Positions 25,103-34,515 of a DNA stretch of 64,000 bases are shown piece after piece. Under the pieces are notes generated by a model. That model saw nothing but the letters and a program-made list of their open reading frames with translations, ran no database searches and was not told the DNA's origin. This DNA comes from JAVBKV01 sp031553885. GTDB taxonomy: Bacteria > Bacteroidota > Bacteroidia > Bacteroidales > Azobacteroidaceae. Made by a program: the position numbers and the translations under genes. The first letter of the stretch is position 1. Every line of letters begins with the position of its first letter. The stretch covers positions 1-64,000 of the forward strand of contig JAVBKV010000016.1 of assembly GCA_031553885.1 (NCBI GenBank), written 5' to 3'.

Positions 25103-26638
25103 ATGGTAGTAACAATAATTATAGGAGCTATTTGTCTGATTGTCGGAGGGGCTGTTTCCTGGTTTATTTTCAATTCGATGACCCGTTCGAAAAGCAGGCA
25201 GATCATCGAAGAAGCCCAGAAAGAGGCTGAAACAATAAAAAAAGACAAACTGCTGGAAGTTAAAGAAAAATTTATCAGCCTGAAAGCGGACCTGGAAAAG
25301 CAGGTAAGTGCAAGAAATGCAAAGATTCAGTCCCAGGAAGCTAAACTAAAACAGCGGGAACTGATAGTCAACCAAAAACAGGAAGAAAATCAAAAGAAAA
25401 GGAACGAACTGGATGTGGTTCGCGAAAACCTGGAAACCCAATTGGAAGTAGTTGATAAGAAAAAACAGGAACTGGATAAAATCCATAAACTGGAAATCGA
25501 ACGATTGGAAGCGCTTTCCGGATTATCTGCTGAAGAAGCCAAAGAACGCATGGCAGAATCGCTGAAAGAAGAAGCCAAATCCCAGGCGTCCGCCTACATC
25601 AACGAAATCATGGAAGAAGCGAAAATGACCGCTAATAAAGAAGCAAAAAAAATCGTGGTACAGTCCATTCAACGAGTGGCGACGGAAACTGCGATTGAAA
25701 ATGCGATTACGGTTTTCCATATTGATTCGGATGAAATTAAAGGACGTATTATCGGAAGAGAAGGACGTAACATCCGGGCGCTGGAAGCAGCCACTGGTAT
25801 TGAAATCATTGTTGATGATACCCCGGAAGCCATAATCTTATCCGGATTTGATCCGGTCCGCAGGGAAATTGCCCGGTTGGCCCTTCACCAGCTGGTACAG
25901 GATGGACGGATTCACCCCGCACGCATCGAAGAAGTGGTTAACAAGGTTCGGAAACAAGTAGAAGAAGAAATCATCGAAACCGGAAAGCGAACCACCATTG
26001 ATCTGGGAATCCATGGCCTGCATCCGGAACTGATACGAATGATCGGACGGATGAAATACCGTTCTTCCTACGGCCAGAACCTGTTGCAACACTCCCGTGA
26101 AACAGCCAACCTCTGTGCGATCATGGCTGCCGAATTAGGATTAAATCCCAAAAAAGCAAAGAGAGCCGGTTTATTGCACGATATAGGTAAAGTGCCTGAT
26201 GATGAACCCGAGTTGCCACACGCAATCCTGGGTATGAAACTAGCTGAAAAGTACAAGGAAAAACCGGATATCTGTAATGCCATCGGAGCTCACCACGACG
26301 AAGTGGAAATGAATAGCCTGCTGGCACCCATTGTTCAGGTTTGTGATGCAATCTCAGGAGCAAGACCGGGAGCACGCCGTGAAATTGTAGAAGCCTATAT
26401 CAAGCGGCTGAATGACCTGGAACAACTGGCCCTGTCTTATCCGGGCGTAGTGAAAACATACGCCATTCAGGCCGGTCGCGAGCTTCGGGTAATTGTAGGA
26501 GCAGATAAGATCGACGATTTGCAGACCGAAAACTTATCCAACGAAATTGCAAAGAAAATTCAGGATGAAATGACTTATCCGGGACAAGTAAAAATTACGG
26601 TTATCCGGGAAACAAGATCGGTTGCTTTCGCCAAATAG
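25103..26638 (+). CDS. rny: Ribonuclease Y
   Basis: RNase Y is a membrane-bound endoribonuclease that initiates mRNA decay in bacteria lacking RNase E. This 511-residue protein has an N-terminal membrane helix (residues 1-22), a long charged coiled coil (about 30-185), a KH RNA-binding domain (GRIIGREGRNIRALE, near 215) and an HD domain (LLHDIGK near 353, AIGAHHDE near 395). The length is the usual one. Position right after the zapA operon is common in Bacteroidales. Confidence 0.95.
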   Translation: MVVTIIIGAICLIVGGAVSWFIFNSMTRSKSRQIIEEAQKEAETIKKDKLLEVKEKFISLKADLEKQVSARNAKIQSQEAKLKQRELIVNQKQEENQKKRNELDVVRENLETQLEVVDKKKQELDKIHKLEIERLEALSGLSAEEAKERMAESLKEEAKSQASAYINEIMEEAKMTANKEAKKIVVQSIQRVATETAIENAITVFHIDSDEIKGRIIGREGRNIRALEAATGIEIIVDDTPEAIILSGFDPVRREIARLALHQLVQDGRIHPARIEEVVNKVRKQVEEEIIETGKRTTIDLGIHGLHPELIRMIGRMKYRSSYGQNLLQHSRETANLCAIMAAELGLNPKKAKRAGLLHDIGKVPDDEPELPHAILGMKLAEKYKEKPDICNAIGAHHDEVEMNSLLAPIVQVCDAISGARPGARREIVEAYIKRLNDLEQLALSYPGVVKTYAIQAGRELRVIVGADKIDDLQTENLSNEIAKKIQDEMTYPGQVKITVIRETRSVAFAK

Positions 26639-26641
26639 ACC

Positions 26642-26736
26642 AGAGAAAATGAGAAAAATGAAAAAATGAAAAAATGAAAGAAATTAACATCCTCTCATTT
26701 TTTCATTTTTTTCATTTTTTATTCTTTTCATTTTAA
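26642..26736. repeat. AT-rich palindrome between rny and hisH
   Basis: The left side (26642-26680) repeats AAAAATGA words and the right side (26690-26734) repeats TCATTTTTT words. The two sides fold on each other imperfectly over more than 30 bases. It fills nearly the whole gap before hisH. Confidence 0.7.
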
Positions 26737-26745
26737 TACATTTGT

Positions 26746-27336
26746 ATGACTGTTGCAGTAATAAAATACAACGCCGGAAATATATATTCCGTTGATTATG
26801 CCTTGAAACGATTAGGGATGACTCCGGTTGTCACTGCTGACAAAGAAACTATATTATCGGCCGACAAAGTGATTTTCCCAGGAGTAGGAGAGGCAAAATC
26901 TACCATGGAGCACCTGAAGACAAACAAGTTAGATAGTCTGATAACAGATCTGAAACAACCGGTATTGGGAATTTGCCTCGGAATGCAGTTGATGTGCCGG
27001 TTTTCGGAAGAAGGAAATGTCGACTGTCTGGATATTTTCGATGCGGATGTTAAGCGGTTTATTTCATCCAGACAGGAAGATAAAATACCTCATATAGGGT
27101 GGAATACACTTGAAAATGTAAAAAGCGGCTTGTTTGAAGGTATTGAAGAAAATGAATTTGTTTATTTTGTTCACAGCTACTACGTGCCGTTAAGTCCATT
27201 TACAATTGCAGAAACACGGCATATTTTACCGTTCAGTGCTGCTTTGAATAAAAATAATTTTTACGCCACCCAATTCCACCCTGAAAAGAGTGGAAATGCA
27301 GGATCGAAGATATTGCAACATTTTTTGAACTTATAA
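26746..27336 (+). CDS. hisH: Imidazole glycerol phosphate synthase, glutaminase subunit
   Basis: HisH hydrolyses glutamine and passes ammonia to HisF for imidazole ring closure in histidine synthesis. The 196-residue protein carries the class I amidotransferase triad: Cys in GICLGMQLM (near residue 79) and His-Glu in FHPEKS (near 180). The start must be at the ATG, because the first strand (VAVIKYNAGN) begins at once. It begins the hisH-DUF4870-hisA-hisF-hisIE run. The proximal his genes are not in the window. Confidence 0.96.
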   Translation: MTVAVIKYNAGNIYSVDYALKRLGMTPVVTADKETILSADKVIFPGVGEAKSTMEHLKTNKLDSLITDLKQPVLGICLGMQLMCRFSEEGNVDCLDIFDADVKRFISSRQEDKIPHIGWNTLENVKSGLFEGIEENEFVYFVHSYYVPLSPFTIAETRHILPFSAALNKNNFYATQFHPEKSGNAGSKILQHFLNL

Positions 27337-27348
27337 TCTTTTGAAATT

Positions 27349-27825
27349 ATGAAGTACGATGAATTGAAAAAACTGGAAGAATTAAGGAATAACGGTACAA
27401 TTACCGAAGAAGAGTTCCAACGGGAAAAAAGTAAAATTCTGAATGGTCCCGAATATCAGGAAAGAAATAAGTCTAATCTCTGGGGATTTCAGGAAAACAC
27501 CTACATCATGCTGATGCATTTATCTCAATTCGCAGGGTTCATTGTGCTGGGATTAGGCTTTATTCTCCCTATAGTCATGTGGATGGTAAACAGCGGACCC
27601 GAAGGAAATGCCAATGTGGACAGACATGGAAAGAACATTGTTAATTTCATGATCAGCATGTTTATTTATTATGCAGTAGCAGGAATCTTATGCCTCTTAC
27701 TGATTGGAATTCCATTGCTGATTGCACTGGGTGTCATGCAGTTCGTTTTTATTATTGTTGCCACGATTAAAGCTGCCAACGGGCAATATTGGCATTATCC
27801 CATGACTATCACGTTTCTGAAATAA
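27349..27825 (+). CDS. SHOCT-like/DUF4870 membrane protein inside the his operon
   Basis: This 158-residue protein begins with a SHOCT-like helix pair (YDELKKLEELRNNGTITEEEFQREK). Three hydrophobic segments of the DUF4870 type follow, with the conserved WMVNSGPEGNANVDRHGKNIVNF between them. It is set 12 bases after hisH and 6 before hisA, so it is cotranscribed with histidine genes although nothing in it suggests an enzyme. DUF4870 proteins are membrane proteins of unknown role. The arrangement may be only a passenger or may reflect a membrane-linked function. Confidence 0.82.
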   Translation: MKYDELKKLEELRNNGTITEEEFQREKSKILNGPEYQERNKSNLWGFQENTYIMLMHLSQFAGFIVLGLGFILPIVMWMVNSGPEGNANVDRHGKNIVNFMISMFIYYAVAGILCLLLIGIPLLIALGVMQFVFIIVATIKAANGQYWHYPMTITFLK

Positions 27826-27831
27826 ATCATT

Positions 27832-28551
27832 ATGATTGAAATTATTCCGGCAATCGATATTCTGGATGGTAAATGTGTCCGGCTTTCCCAAGGGGATTAT
27901 AAACAGCAAACTGTTTATAACGAAGATCCTCTGGAGGTTGCCAAAATGTTTGAAGACCACGGCATTCACCGTCTTCATCTGGTCGATCTGGATGGCGCAA
28001 AAGCACACCGGATCATCCATTATAAAGTATTGGAAAGGATCGCTACACGTACTTCCTTAGTCATTGATTTCGGAGGAGGACTTAAATCGGATTACGACTT
28101 GGAAATCGCCTTCGATAACGGGGCAAAAATGGTAACCGGTGGAAGTATTGCAGTTAAAAATCCAGCGGTTTTTCAACGTTGGATCGATAAATTCGGAGGT
28201 TCCCGTATTATATTGGGAGCGGATTGCCGGTACAAAAAAATTGCCGTAACCGGTTGGACTGAAGATACAGATGAAAATATTGTCCCTTTCATCGGGAAAT
28301 GGAGAAAAAACGGCATTCATAAAGTTATCTGTACGGATATCAGTAAAGACGGCATGTTGAATGGACCCAGTATCGACCTTTACCGGGAAATCATTCAACA
28401 AGATCCGGAAATACAATTGATCGCCAGCGGAGGCGTATCGGGTATCCAAGATGTTGAATTGCTGAGTGAATCAGGAATTCCGTCAGTCATTATAGGTAAA
28501 GCCATTTATGAGGGCCGGATTCAAATGAAAGAATTGGAAAAGTTTTTGTAA
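27832..28551 (+). CDS. hisA: ProFAR isomerase
   Basis: HisA isomerises ProFAR to PRFAR, the fourth step of histidine synthesis. The 239-residue TIM barrel shows the two half-barrel phosphate sites and catalytic aspartates: IPAIDILDGKCVRLSQGDY at the start, then DFGGGLKSD, GASTDISKDG-like CTDISKDGMLNG, and ASGGVSG near the end. It is immediately upstream of hisF. Confidence 0.96.
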   Translation: MIEIIPAIDILDGKCVRLSQGDYKQQTVYNEDPLEVAKMFEDHGIHRLHLVDLDGAKAHRIIHYKVLERIATRTSLVIDFGGGLKSDYDLEIAFDNGAKMVTGGSIAVKNPAVFQRWIDKFGGSRIILGADCRYKKIAVTGWTEDTDENIVPFIGKWRKNGIHKVICTDISKDGMLNGPSIDLYREIIQQDPEIQLIASGGVSGIQDVELLSESGIPSVIIGKAIYEGRIQMKELEKFL

Positions 28552-28561
28552 TTCAAATAAT

Positions 28562-29314
28562 ATGCTAGCAAAACGAATTATTCCCTGTCTGGACATCAAA
28601 GACGGAACTACTGTCAAAGGAATCAATTTCATCAATTTCCGTGATGCCGGAGACCCTGTCGAACTGGGAAAACAATACAGCGAACAGGGTGCCGACGAAT
28701 TGGTTTTTTTGGATATCACAGCCTCGCATGAAGGTCGTAAAACATTTGTCGATCTGGTTAAGCGGGTCGCCGCCAATATTAATATTCCGTTTACCGTAGG
28801 TGGAGGAATTCATGAATTATCGGATGTAGACCGGTTGTTGAACGCTGGAGCGGACAAGGTCTCCATTAACTCCTCGGCCATCCGTAATCCGGTTCTGATT
28901 GAAGATATCGCCCGGAATTTCGGCAGCCAGGTTTGCGTGGTAGCCATCGATGCGGATTGGGTAGACGATCGCTGGACCTGTTACCTGAACGGGGGACGTA
29001 TCCCGACGGATAAAGAACTGTTTGCCTGGGCCAAAGAAGCGGAAAATAGAGGTGCCGGAGAAATCCTGTTTACCAGTATGAAACACGATGGTGTAAAAAC
29101 CGGTTATGCCAATGAAGCCCTGGCTCAGTTATCCGAAAACCTGAAAATTCCGGTTATTGCTTCAGGTGGTGCCGGTAAAAAGGAACATTTCAAAGATGCG
29201 TTTATCGAAGGTAAAGCTGATGCGGCATTAGCTGCCAGTGTTTTTCATTTCGGAGAAATCAACATTTCGGACTTAAAGCAATACCTTAAAAACGAAGGAG
29301 TAAACATCAGATAA
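28562..29314 (+). CDS. hisF: Imidazole glycerol phosphate synthase, cyclase subunit
   Basis: HisF receives ammonia from HisH and converts PRFAR to imidazole glycerol phosphate and AICAR. The 250-residue TIM barrel carries catalytic Asp in IIPCLDIKDG and a second Asp in LFTSMKHDGVKTGY, with phosphate sites GGGIHE and SGGAGKKEH. It lies between hisA and hisIE. Confidence 0.97.
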   Translation: MLAKRIIPCLDIKDGTTVKGINFINFRDAGDPVELGKQYSEQGADELVFLDITASHEGRKTFVDLVKRVAANINIPFTVGGGIHELSDVDRLLNAGADKVSINSSAIRNPVLIEDIARNFGSQVCVVAIDADWVDDRWTCYLNGGRIPTDKELFAWAKEAENRGAGEILFTSMKHDGVKTGYANEALAQLSENLKIPVIASGGAGKKEHFKDAFIEGKADAALAASVFHFGEINISDLKQYLKNEGVNIR

Positions 29315-29323
29315 GTAAAATAT

Positions 29324-29917
29324 ATGCAGTTGGATTTTGAAAAAATGGGAGGTTTGATTCCCGCAATTATACAGGACGAACAAACCAATAAGGTGTTGAT
29401 GCTTGGATTTATGAATCCGGAAGCATTGAAAAAAACACAGGAAACCGGTAAAGTGACCTTTTTCAGTCGTTCGAAAAACCGGCTTTGGACCAAAGGGGAG
29501 GAGAGCGGTAATTTTCTTTATGTGGTTTCCATTTATGAAGATTGTGACCAAGATACGTTGCTGATCAAAGCAAATCCGGCTGGTCCTGTTTGCCATACCG
29601 GTAATGATACCTGCTTCAACGAAAAAAATGAAGAAGAGATCATGTTCCTGAAATATTTACAGGATTTCATCGTTCGCCGTCGTCAGGAAATGCCGGAAGG
29701 ATCATATACCACCACTCTTTTTAATAAAGGGGTCGGGCGCATGGCACAGAAAGTAGGAGAGGAAGCTGTTGAAACGGTTATCGAAGCCATGAATAATAAC
29801 GATGAACGTCTGCTTTATGAGGCCTCTGATCTGCTCTATCACCTGATTGTATTGCTGACTTATAAAGGCTATCGGTTGGAAGACCTGGCTGCAGAACTGA
29901 AAAAGAGGCATAAATAA
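29324..29917 (+). CDS. hisIE: Bifunctional HisI/HisE
   Basis: This is the fused phosphoribosyl-AMP cyclohydrolase and phosphoribosyl-ATP pyrophosphohydrolase, 197 residues. The HisI part (1-105) has SRSKNRLWTKGEESGN and the zinc-site cysteine region GPVCHTGNDTC. The HisE part (about 108-197) has the MazG-like EEAVETVIEA and SDLLYHLIVLL. It acts at steps two and three although it is encoded last. The operon appears to end here. Confidence 0.96.
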   Translation: MQLDFEKMGGLIPAIIQDEQTNKVLMLGFMNPEALKKTQETGKVTFFSRSKNRLWTKGEESGNFLYVVSIYEDCDQDTLLIKANPAGPVCHTGNDTCFNEKNEEEIMFLKYLQDFIVRRRQEMPEGSYTTTLFNKGVGRMAQKVGEEAVETVIEAMNNNDERLLYEASDLLYHLIVLLTYKGYRLEDLAAELKKRHK

Positions 29918-29979
29918 CAACTGCCTGATGGTAACTTGTTAGGGGATATAAAAATAATTCGCAAATAAAAAGTAAGAAA

Positions 29980-30657
29980 ATGGAAAATGATGTTTTGATC
30001 CGATACGAAAACGTCGGAATCTGCCGGGAAGAAAATATTATTTTACAGAATGTCTGTTTTGAACAACGGAAAGGAGAATTCCTTTACATCATAGGAAAGG
30101 TAGGATCAGGCAAAAGTACGTTGCTCAAGACCTTGTATTGCGAAATGCCGATTGTCCAGGGATCGGGCTATATCTTAGGTTATGATCTCAATAAGATTAA
30201 AAACAAGGAAATTCCTCTTTTACGCAGGAAATTGGGTATTGTTTTCCAGGATTTTCAATTGCTGACAGATCGTTCGGTGGAAAAAAACCTGGAATTTGTG
30301 CTGAAAGCCACTGGCTGGAAAAATTCAATAGAAATAAAAAGCCGGATAGAAAACGTACTTACCCAGGTCGGCATGTTGAATAAAGGGTATAAATTACCTC
30401 ACGAACTTTCCGGCGGAGAACAACAACGGATCGTGATCGCCCGTTCCCTGCTGAATGCCCCGGAACTGATTCTGGCTGATGAACCTACCGGAAACTTAGA
30501 TCCGGAAACAGGAAGTAAAATCGTTCAATTACTTCACGACATCAGCGAAAACGGGACTACTGTTATAATGACTACACATAATTATCAATTAGTACAGGCA
30601 TTTCCAGGAAAAGTAAAGAAATGCGAAGATGGGCAACTAAAGGACTACAATATGTAA
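29980..30657 (+). CDS. ftsE: FtsE-like ABC transporter ATP-binding protein
   Basis: This 225-residue ATPase has Walker A GKVGSGKSTLLK, the Q-loop QDFQLLTDRSV, signature LSGGEQQRIVIARS and Walker B LILADEPTGNLDP. The DRSVEKNL and TGNLDPETG stretches fit the FtsE group, which with FtsX controls peptidoglycan hydrolases at the septum. ftsX is not adjacent, so the gene stands alone between hisIE and lysC. A general LolD-like role is a possible alternative. Confidence 0.78.
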   Translation: MENDVLIRYENVGICREENIILQNVCFEQRKGEFLYIIGKVGSGKSTLLKTLYCEMPIVQGSGYILGYDLNKIKNKEIPLLRRKLGIVFQDFQLLTDRSVEKNLEFVLKATGWKNSIEIKSRIENVLTQVGMLNKGYKLPHELSGGEQQRIVIARSLLNAPELILADEPTGNLDPETGSKIVQLLHDISENGTTVIMTTHNYQLVQAFPGKVKKCEDGQLKDYNM

Positions 30658-30662
30658 AATAG

Positions 30663-30693
30663 TTGCCCCGGTTTAATGAATTCGTTATCTTTG
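30663..30693 (+). promoter_or_regulatory. Promoter of lysC
   Basis: TTG (30663-30665), 20 bases and TATCTTTG (30686-30693) fit the Bacteroidota promoter. The leader before ATG 30732 is about 33 bases, too short for a lysine riboswitch. Confidence 0.6.
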
Positions 30694-30731
30694 CAGGTAA
30701 ATTTTCATAACTACTAAAATAATCAGGAAAA

Positions 30732-32042
30732 ATGAAAGTATTAAAGTTTGGCGGGACTTCCATTGGATCGGCTTTAAAAATGAAAAATGTGGCCCGTCTG
30801 ATTCAGGATGGCAATAAGAAGTTGGTTGTTTTTTCGGCATTACCCGAAATAACAAATACATTGGCTGAAATTTCCGACTACCTTTATAAAAAGAATCCGG
30901 ATGTCGCCAATGAAATAATCAACCAATTGGAACGTAATTGTTCGGCAATGATATCCGGGCTTTTCGAAACCGATACTTTTCAAAACCAGGCTAGTATCCT
31001 GCTGAAAGAACACATCGAAACGGTTCGTTCTTTTACCAATGACTTGTTTACTCTTTTTGAAGAAAGAGTCGTCATGGCGCAGGGTGAACTGATTTCTTCC
31101 GCCCTGATGTACTTGTTGTTACAGGAACAAAAAGTAAAAGTAATGCTTATTCCGGCTCTCGAATTCATGCGGATGGATAAAAATTCTGAACCGGATCCTT
31201 CGTATATCAAGGAAAACCTTCAAAAACAACTGGATGCATCGCCTGATTACTCCATGTATATTACTCAGGGATACCTCTGCCGGAATGCCTACGGGGAAAT
31301 CGACAATTTTGAACGCGGAGGAAGCGACTATACGGCATCACTGATCGGAGCAGCCATTCAAGCAGAAGAAATCCAGATCTGGACGGATATTGAGTGCATG
31401 CAGAACAATGACCCCGAATATGTGGAAAATACAGCACCTGTTCGTCAACTGCAATTCGAAGAAGCGGCAGAACTGGCTTATTTCGGTGTGCGGATTTTAC
31501 ATCCGACCTGTATTTTACCGGCCAAATTAAACCGGATTCCGGTCCGGTTACTGAATACCCTGGATCCGGAAGCACCCGGAACATTGATATCCAATCAATT
31601 GGAAAAAGGAAAAATCAAGGCAGTTGCAGCCAAAGATGGAATTGTATCCATTAAAATCCAATCCGGAAGGATGTTGCTTGCCCATGGATTTTTACGTAAA
31701 ATTTTCGATGTTTTCGAGAGTTTTCAGACAGCCATCGATATGATCGCAACTTCCGAGGTCGGCGTTTCGGTAACAATCGACAATACAAAACATCTGCCTG
31801 AAATAGTAAACGATCTGAAAAAATTCGGATCCGTCACTGTCGATGATCAGATGACAATCGTATGTGTTGTCGGAGACCTGGATTGGGACCATCCGGCTGT
31901 AACATCACCGATTGTTAGTGCGTTGAAAGAAATCCCGGTCCGCATGATTTCGTACGGAGGAAGTAAATATAATGTTTCTTTCCTGATCAAAAAAGAAGAT
32001 AAGAAAAGAGCGTTACAAGCGCTTCAGGTTCTGTTTGAATAA
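30732..32042 (+). CDS. lysC: Aspartate kinase
   Basis: Aspartokinase phosphorylates aspartate at the head of the lysine, threonine and methionine pathway. The 436-residue protein starts with KFGGTSIGSA and has GYLCRNAYGEIDNFERGG-type substrate residues with GSDYTAS, then WTDIECMQNNDP. The C-terminal third has two ACT domains (VSIKIQSGRMLLA, SVTVDDQMTIVCVVGD), consistent with feedback inhibition. There is no homoserine dehydrogenase fusion. lysA follows after 72 bases. Confidence 0.93.
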   Translation: MKVLKFGGTSIGSALKMKNVARLIQDGNKKLVVFSALPEITNTLAEISDYLYKKNPDVANEIINQLERNCSAMISGLFETDTFQNQASILLKEHIETVRSFTNDLFTLFEERVVMAQGELISSALMYLLLQEQKVKVMLIPALEFMRMDKNSEPDPSYIKENLQKQLDASPDYSMYITQGYLCRNAYGEIDNFERGGSDYTASLIGAAIQAEEIQIWTDIECMQNNDPEYVENTAPVRQLQFEEAAELAYFGVRILHPTCILPAKLNRIPVRLLNTLDPEAPGTLISNQLEKGKIKAVAAKDGIVSIKIQSGRMLLAHGFLRKIFDVFESFQTAIDMIATSEVGVSVTIDNTKHLPEIVNDLKKFGSVTVDDQMTIVCVVGDLDWDHPAVTSPIVSALKEIPVRMISYGGSKYNVSFLIKKEDKKRALQALQVLFE

Positions 32043-32114
32043 TGATAAATTCTATTCGTTTCATAATGAACGAATAAAAAGACTTAAGACACATTCGATT
32101 TAAAATAGAAAAGG

Positions 32115-33269
32115 ATGAAAGTAAATTTCCCGGTAGAAAAATTCAAAGGGCTAAAGACCCCATTTTATTATTACGATACGGATATTTTAAGAAAAACGCT
32201 GAAATCACTGACCGAAGAAGCAGGTAAATACAACTATCATGTTCATTATGCTGTCAAAGCAAATGCAAATCCCCGTATTCTTTCCATTATCAGGGAATAT
32301 GGAATCGGAGCGGATTGTGTAAGCGGAGGAGAAATTCAGGCTGCTTTGGATGCAGGATTCCCCTCTGAAAAAATTGTTTTCGCCGGGGTAGGGAAGGCCG
32401 ATTGGGAAATTAACCTGGGGTTGGAAAACCGTATTTTTTGTTTCAATGCGGAATCCATTCCCGAACTACAGGTGATCAACGAACTGGCAGCTGAAAAAGA
32501 CCAGGTTGCTTCTGTTGCATTAAGAATCAATCCGGAGGTAGATGCAAATACGCATCATTACATCACTACGGGAATGAAAGAAAATAAGTTTGGTATCAAC
32601 CTGAGCCAGTTGGATCAGGTACTGGATTCTCTGGAATTTCTTGAACATGTAAAACTGATCGGAATTCATTTTCACATCGGTTCCCAGATTACGGATCTGA
32701 CCTCATTCCAATCCCTGTGTTCCCGTTTGAACGAAATTCTGCAACAACTGGATAAACGAAACCTTTTCGTCGAACACATCAATTTCGGAGGAGGATTAGG
32801 CATTGACTATGAAGAACCTGACCTGCACTCCATTCCTGATTTCAAGGCTTATTTTGAGGTTTTTTATCACAATTTCCAGCCGAAGCCCGGCCAGCAAGTT
32901 CATTTCGAACCGGGACGCTCGATCGTCGGACAATGCGGATCATTGATATCCCGTGTATTGTATGTAAAAGAAGGGGTAAGTAAAAAATTTGCCGTGCTGG
33001 ATGCCGGATTTACAGAACTGATTCGTCCTGCACTTTATGACGCTTACCATAAAATAGAAAATCTGACTTCGGACGAACCGGTTGATACTTACGATGTAGT
33101 AGGTCCGATCTGTGAGTCTTCGGATTGTTTTGCCAAATCGATCGAATTGAACAAGGCACGGAGAGGAGACTTATTTGCCCTGCGCTCTGCTGGTGCTTAC
33201 GGAGAAATAATGGCATCCCAATACAATTGCCGGAGATTACCGGAAGCTTATTTTTCGGATTTGATTTAA
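32115..33269 (+). CDS. lysA: Diaminopimelate decarboxylase
   Basis: LysA decarboxylates meso-diaminopimelate to lysine with PLP. The 384-residue protein has the PLP lysine in HYAVKANANP (about residue 43). It also has GGEIQAALDAGF, HIGSQI, the glycine loop GGGLGIDYE and CESSDCFA with the second-subunit cysteine. The product of Ddh (15082) is its substrate. The next gene starts at the very next base after the stop. Confidence 0.95.
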   Translation: MKVNFPVEKFKGLKTPFYYYDTDILRKTLKSLTEEAGKYNYHVHYAVKANANPRILSIIREYGIGADCVSGGEIQAALDAGFPSEKIVFAGVGKADWEINLGLENRIFCFNAESIPELQVINELAAEKDQVASVALRINPEVDANTHHYITTGMKENKFGINLSQLDQVLDSLEFLEHVKLIGIHFHIGSQITDLTSFQSLCSRLNEILQQLDKRNLFVEHINFGGGLGIDYEEPDLHSIPDFKAYFEVFYHNFQPKPGQQVHFEPGRSIVGQCGSLISRVLYVKEGVSKKFAVLDAGFTELIRPALYDAYHKIENLTSDEPVDTYDVVGPICESSDCFAKSIELNKARRGDLFALRSAGAYGEIMASQYNCRRLPEAYFSDLI

Positions 33270-34424
33270 ATGATTACTTTAGATAGTACCGGTATTGTTC
33301 TGTTAGCCGTTATGGGCCTTTGTTTTCTTGTGCAAATGGTCTATTATTGGGTATTTTTGCTTAAACCTTCCCGTTTTCAGAAGACTTCGGACCGGAACGA
33401 AAATGAAACCGGATCTGCAAGACCCTCTGTTTCCGTGATTATATGCGCCAAAAACGAATCTGAAAATCTACGTCGTTTCCTGCCCCGCATGTTGGAACAG
33501 GACTATTCTCAATATGAAGTAATTGTAGTAAACGACGGATCTACGGACGAAAGTGAAGAGGTATTGGGCGAACTTGAAAAACAATACTCTCATCTTTACC
33601 GGACCTATATTCCGCAAGAATCTAAATACCTGAGTCGCAAGAAGCTGGCAATGATGGTTGGAATCAAAGCAGCAAAATACGATGTATTGCTGTTTACCGA
33701 GGCCGATTGCGAACCGGTGAGCAGGAACTGGATTTCATTGATGGTAAGACATCATGAATCAAACTGTCAGGTAGTAATCGGCATGAATCTGCTCTCAAAA
33801 AAGAAAGGGCTGTTACACAAATTCGCAGCTTATGATCACCTCATCAATGGGTTACAAATGCTTTCCCTGGCCTTGTTTCACCGGCCTTACTGCGGAAACG
33901 GAAGAAACCTGGCGTATAAAAAGGAACTTTTTTACGAACAAAAGGGATACTCCAAGTATATGAACCTACAAGCCGGAGAAGATGATTTATTCATCAACCA
34001 GGTGGCAACTTCCGGAAATACCAGTGTGGAAATCAGTCCGGAGAGCCAGACCCATTCTTACCTGGAGGGTTTTTATGTCTGGAAAGAACTTAAAATCCGT
34101 AAGGCGACAACACAACGTTACTACAAATCCGGACCTGTAGCTTTCTGGAGGTTTGAAATATATACAAGGTGTATTTTTATAATTGCAATGGTTACCTCCA
34201 TTGTTTATGGATGGACTCAATTGATCCTGCCCGTTGTTGCCGGTATTTTGTTCTTTATCCGTTTTTTTTCACATTTGTACATTGTTAACAGGACATCTAA
34301 TTGTTTTCAAACGGAAAAATTCTACCTGACACTGCCGTTGTTCGACTTTTTACAGCCTTTTTTTGATTCTTATTTTCATATACACCGTATTTTCAGAGGA
34401 AAAAAAGACTATACATGGAAATAG
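33270..34424 (+). CDS. Membrane glycosyltransferase, family 2
   Basis: This 384-residue protein has an N-terminal membrane helix, a GT-A domain (SVIICAKNESENL, VVNDGSTDES, the metal site EADCEP for DxD, AGEDD as catalytic region), and two membrane helices near the C-terminus (IIAMVTSIVYGW, LILPVVAGILFFI). It resembles polysaccharide or lipid glycosyltransferases of the cell envelope. It abuts lysA with no spacer but probably belongs functionally with the envelope genes to its right. Confidence 0.85.
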   Translation: MITLDSTGIVLLAVMGLCFLVQMVYYWVFLLKPSRFQKTSDRNENETGSARPSVSVIICAKNESENLRRFLPRMLEQDYSQYEVIVVNDGSTDESEEVLGELEKQYSHLYRTYIPQESKYLSRKKLAMMVGIKAAKYDVLLFTEADCEPVSRNWISLMVRHHESNCQVVIGMNLLSKKKGLLHKFAAYDHLINGLQMLSLALFHRPYCGNGRNLAYKKELFYEQKGYSKYMNLQAGEDDLFINQVATSGNTSVEISPESQTHSYLEGFYVWKELKIRKATTQRYYKSGPVAFWRFEIYTRCIFIIAMVTSIVYGWTQLILPVVAGILFFIRFFSHLYIVNRTSNCFQTEKFYLTLPLFDFLQPFFDSYFHIHRIFRGKKDYTWK

Positions 34425-34515
34425 AGTAGGGCGTAAAACTTCTTTAGCTTGAAATTTGTTAAATTATTAAGAGAAAAGAAGTAGAAAACTCTAAAAAACG
34501 TATCTTTGTAATAGT

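Noticed and set aside
26737..26744. TACATTTG as the hisH promoter -7 box
   Set aside because: It ends one base before the start codon, so the transcript would begin inside the gene, and hisH cannot lose its first strand.
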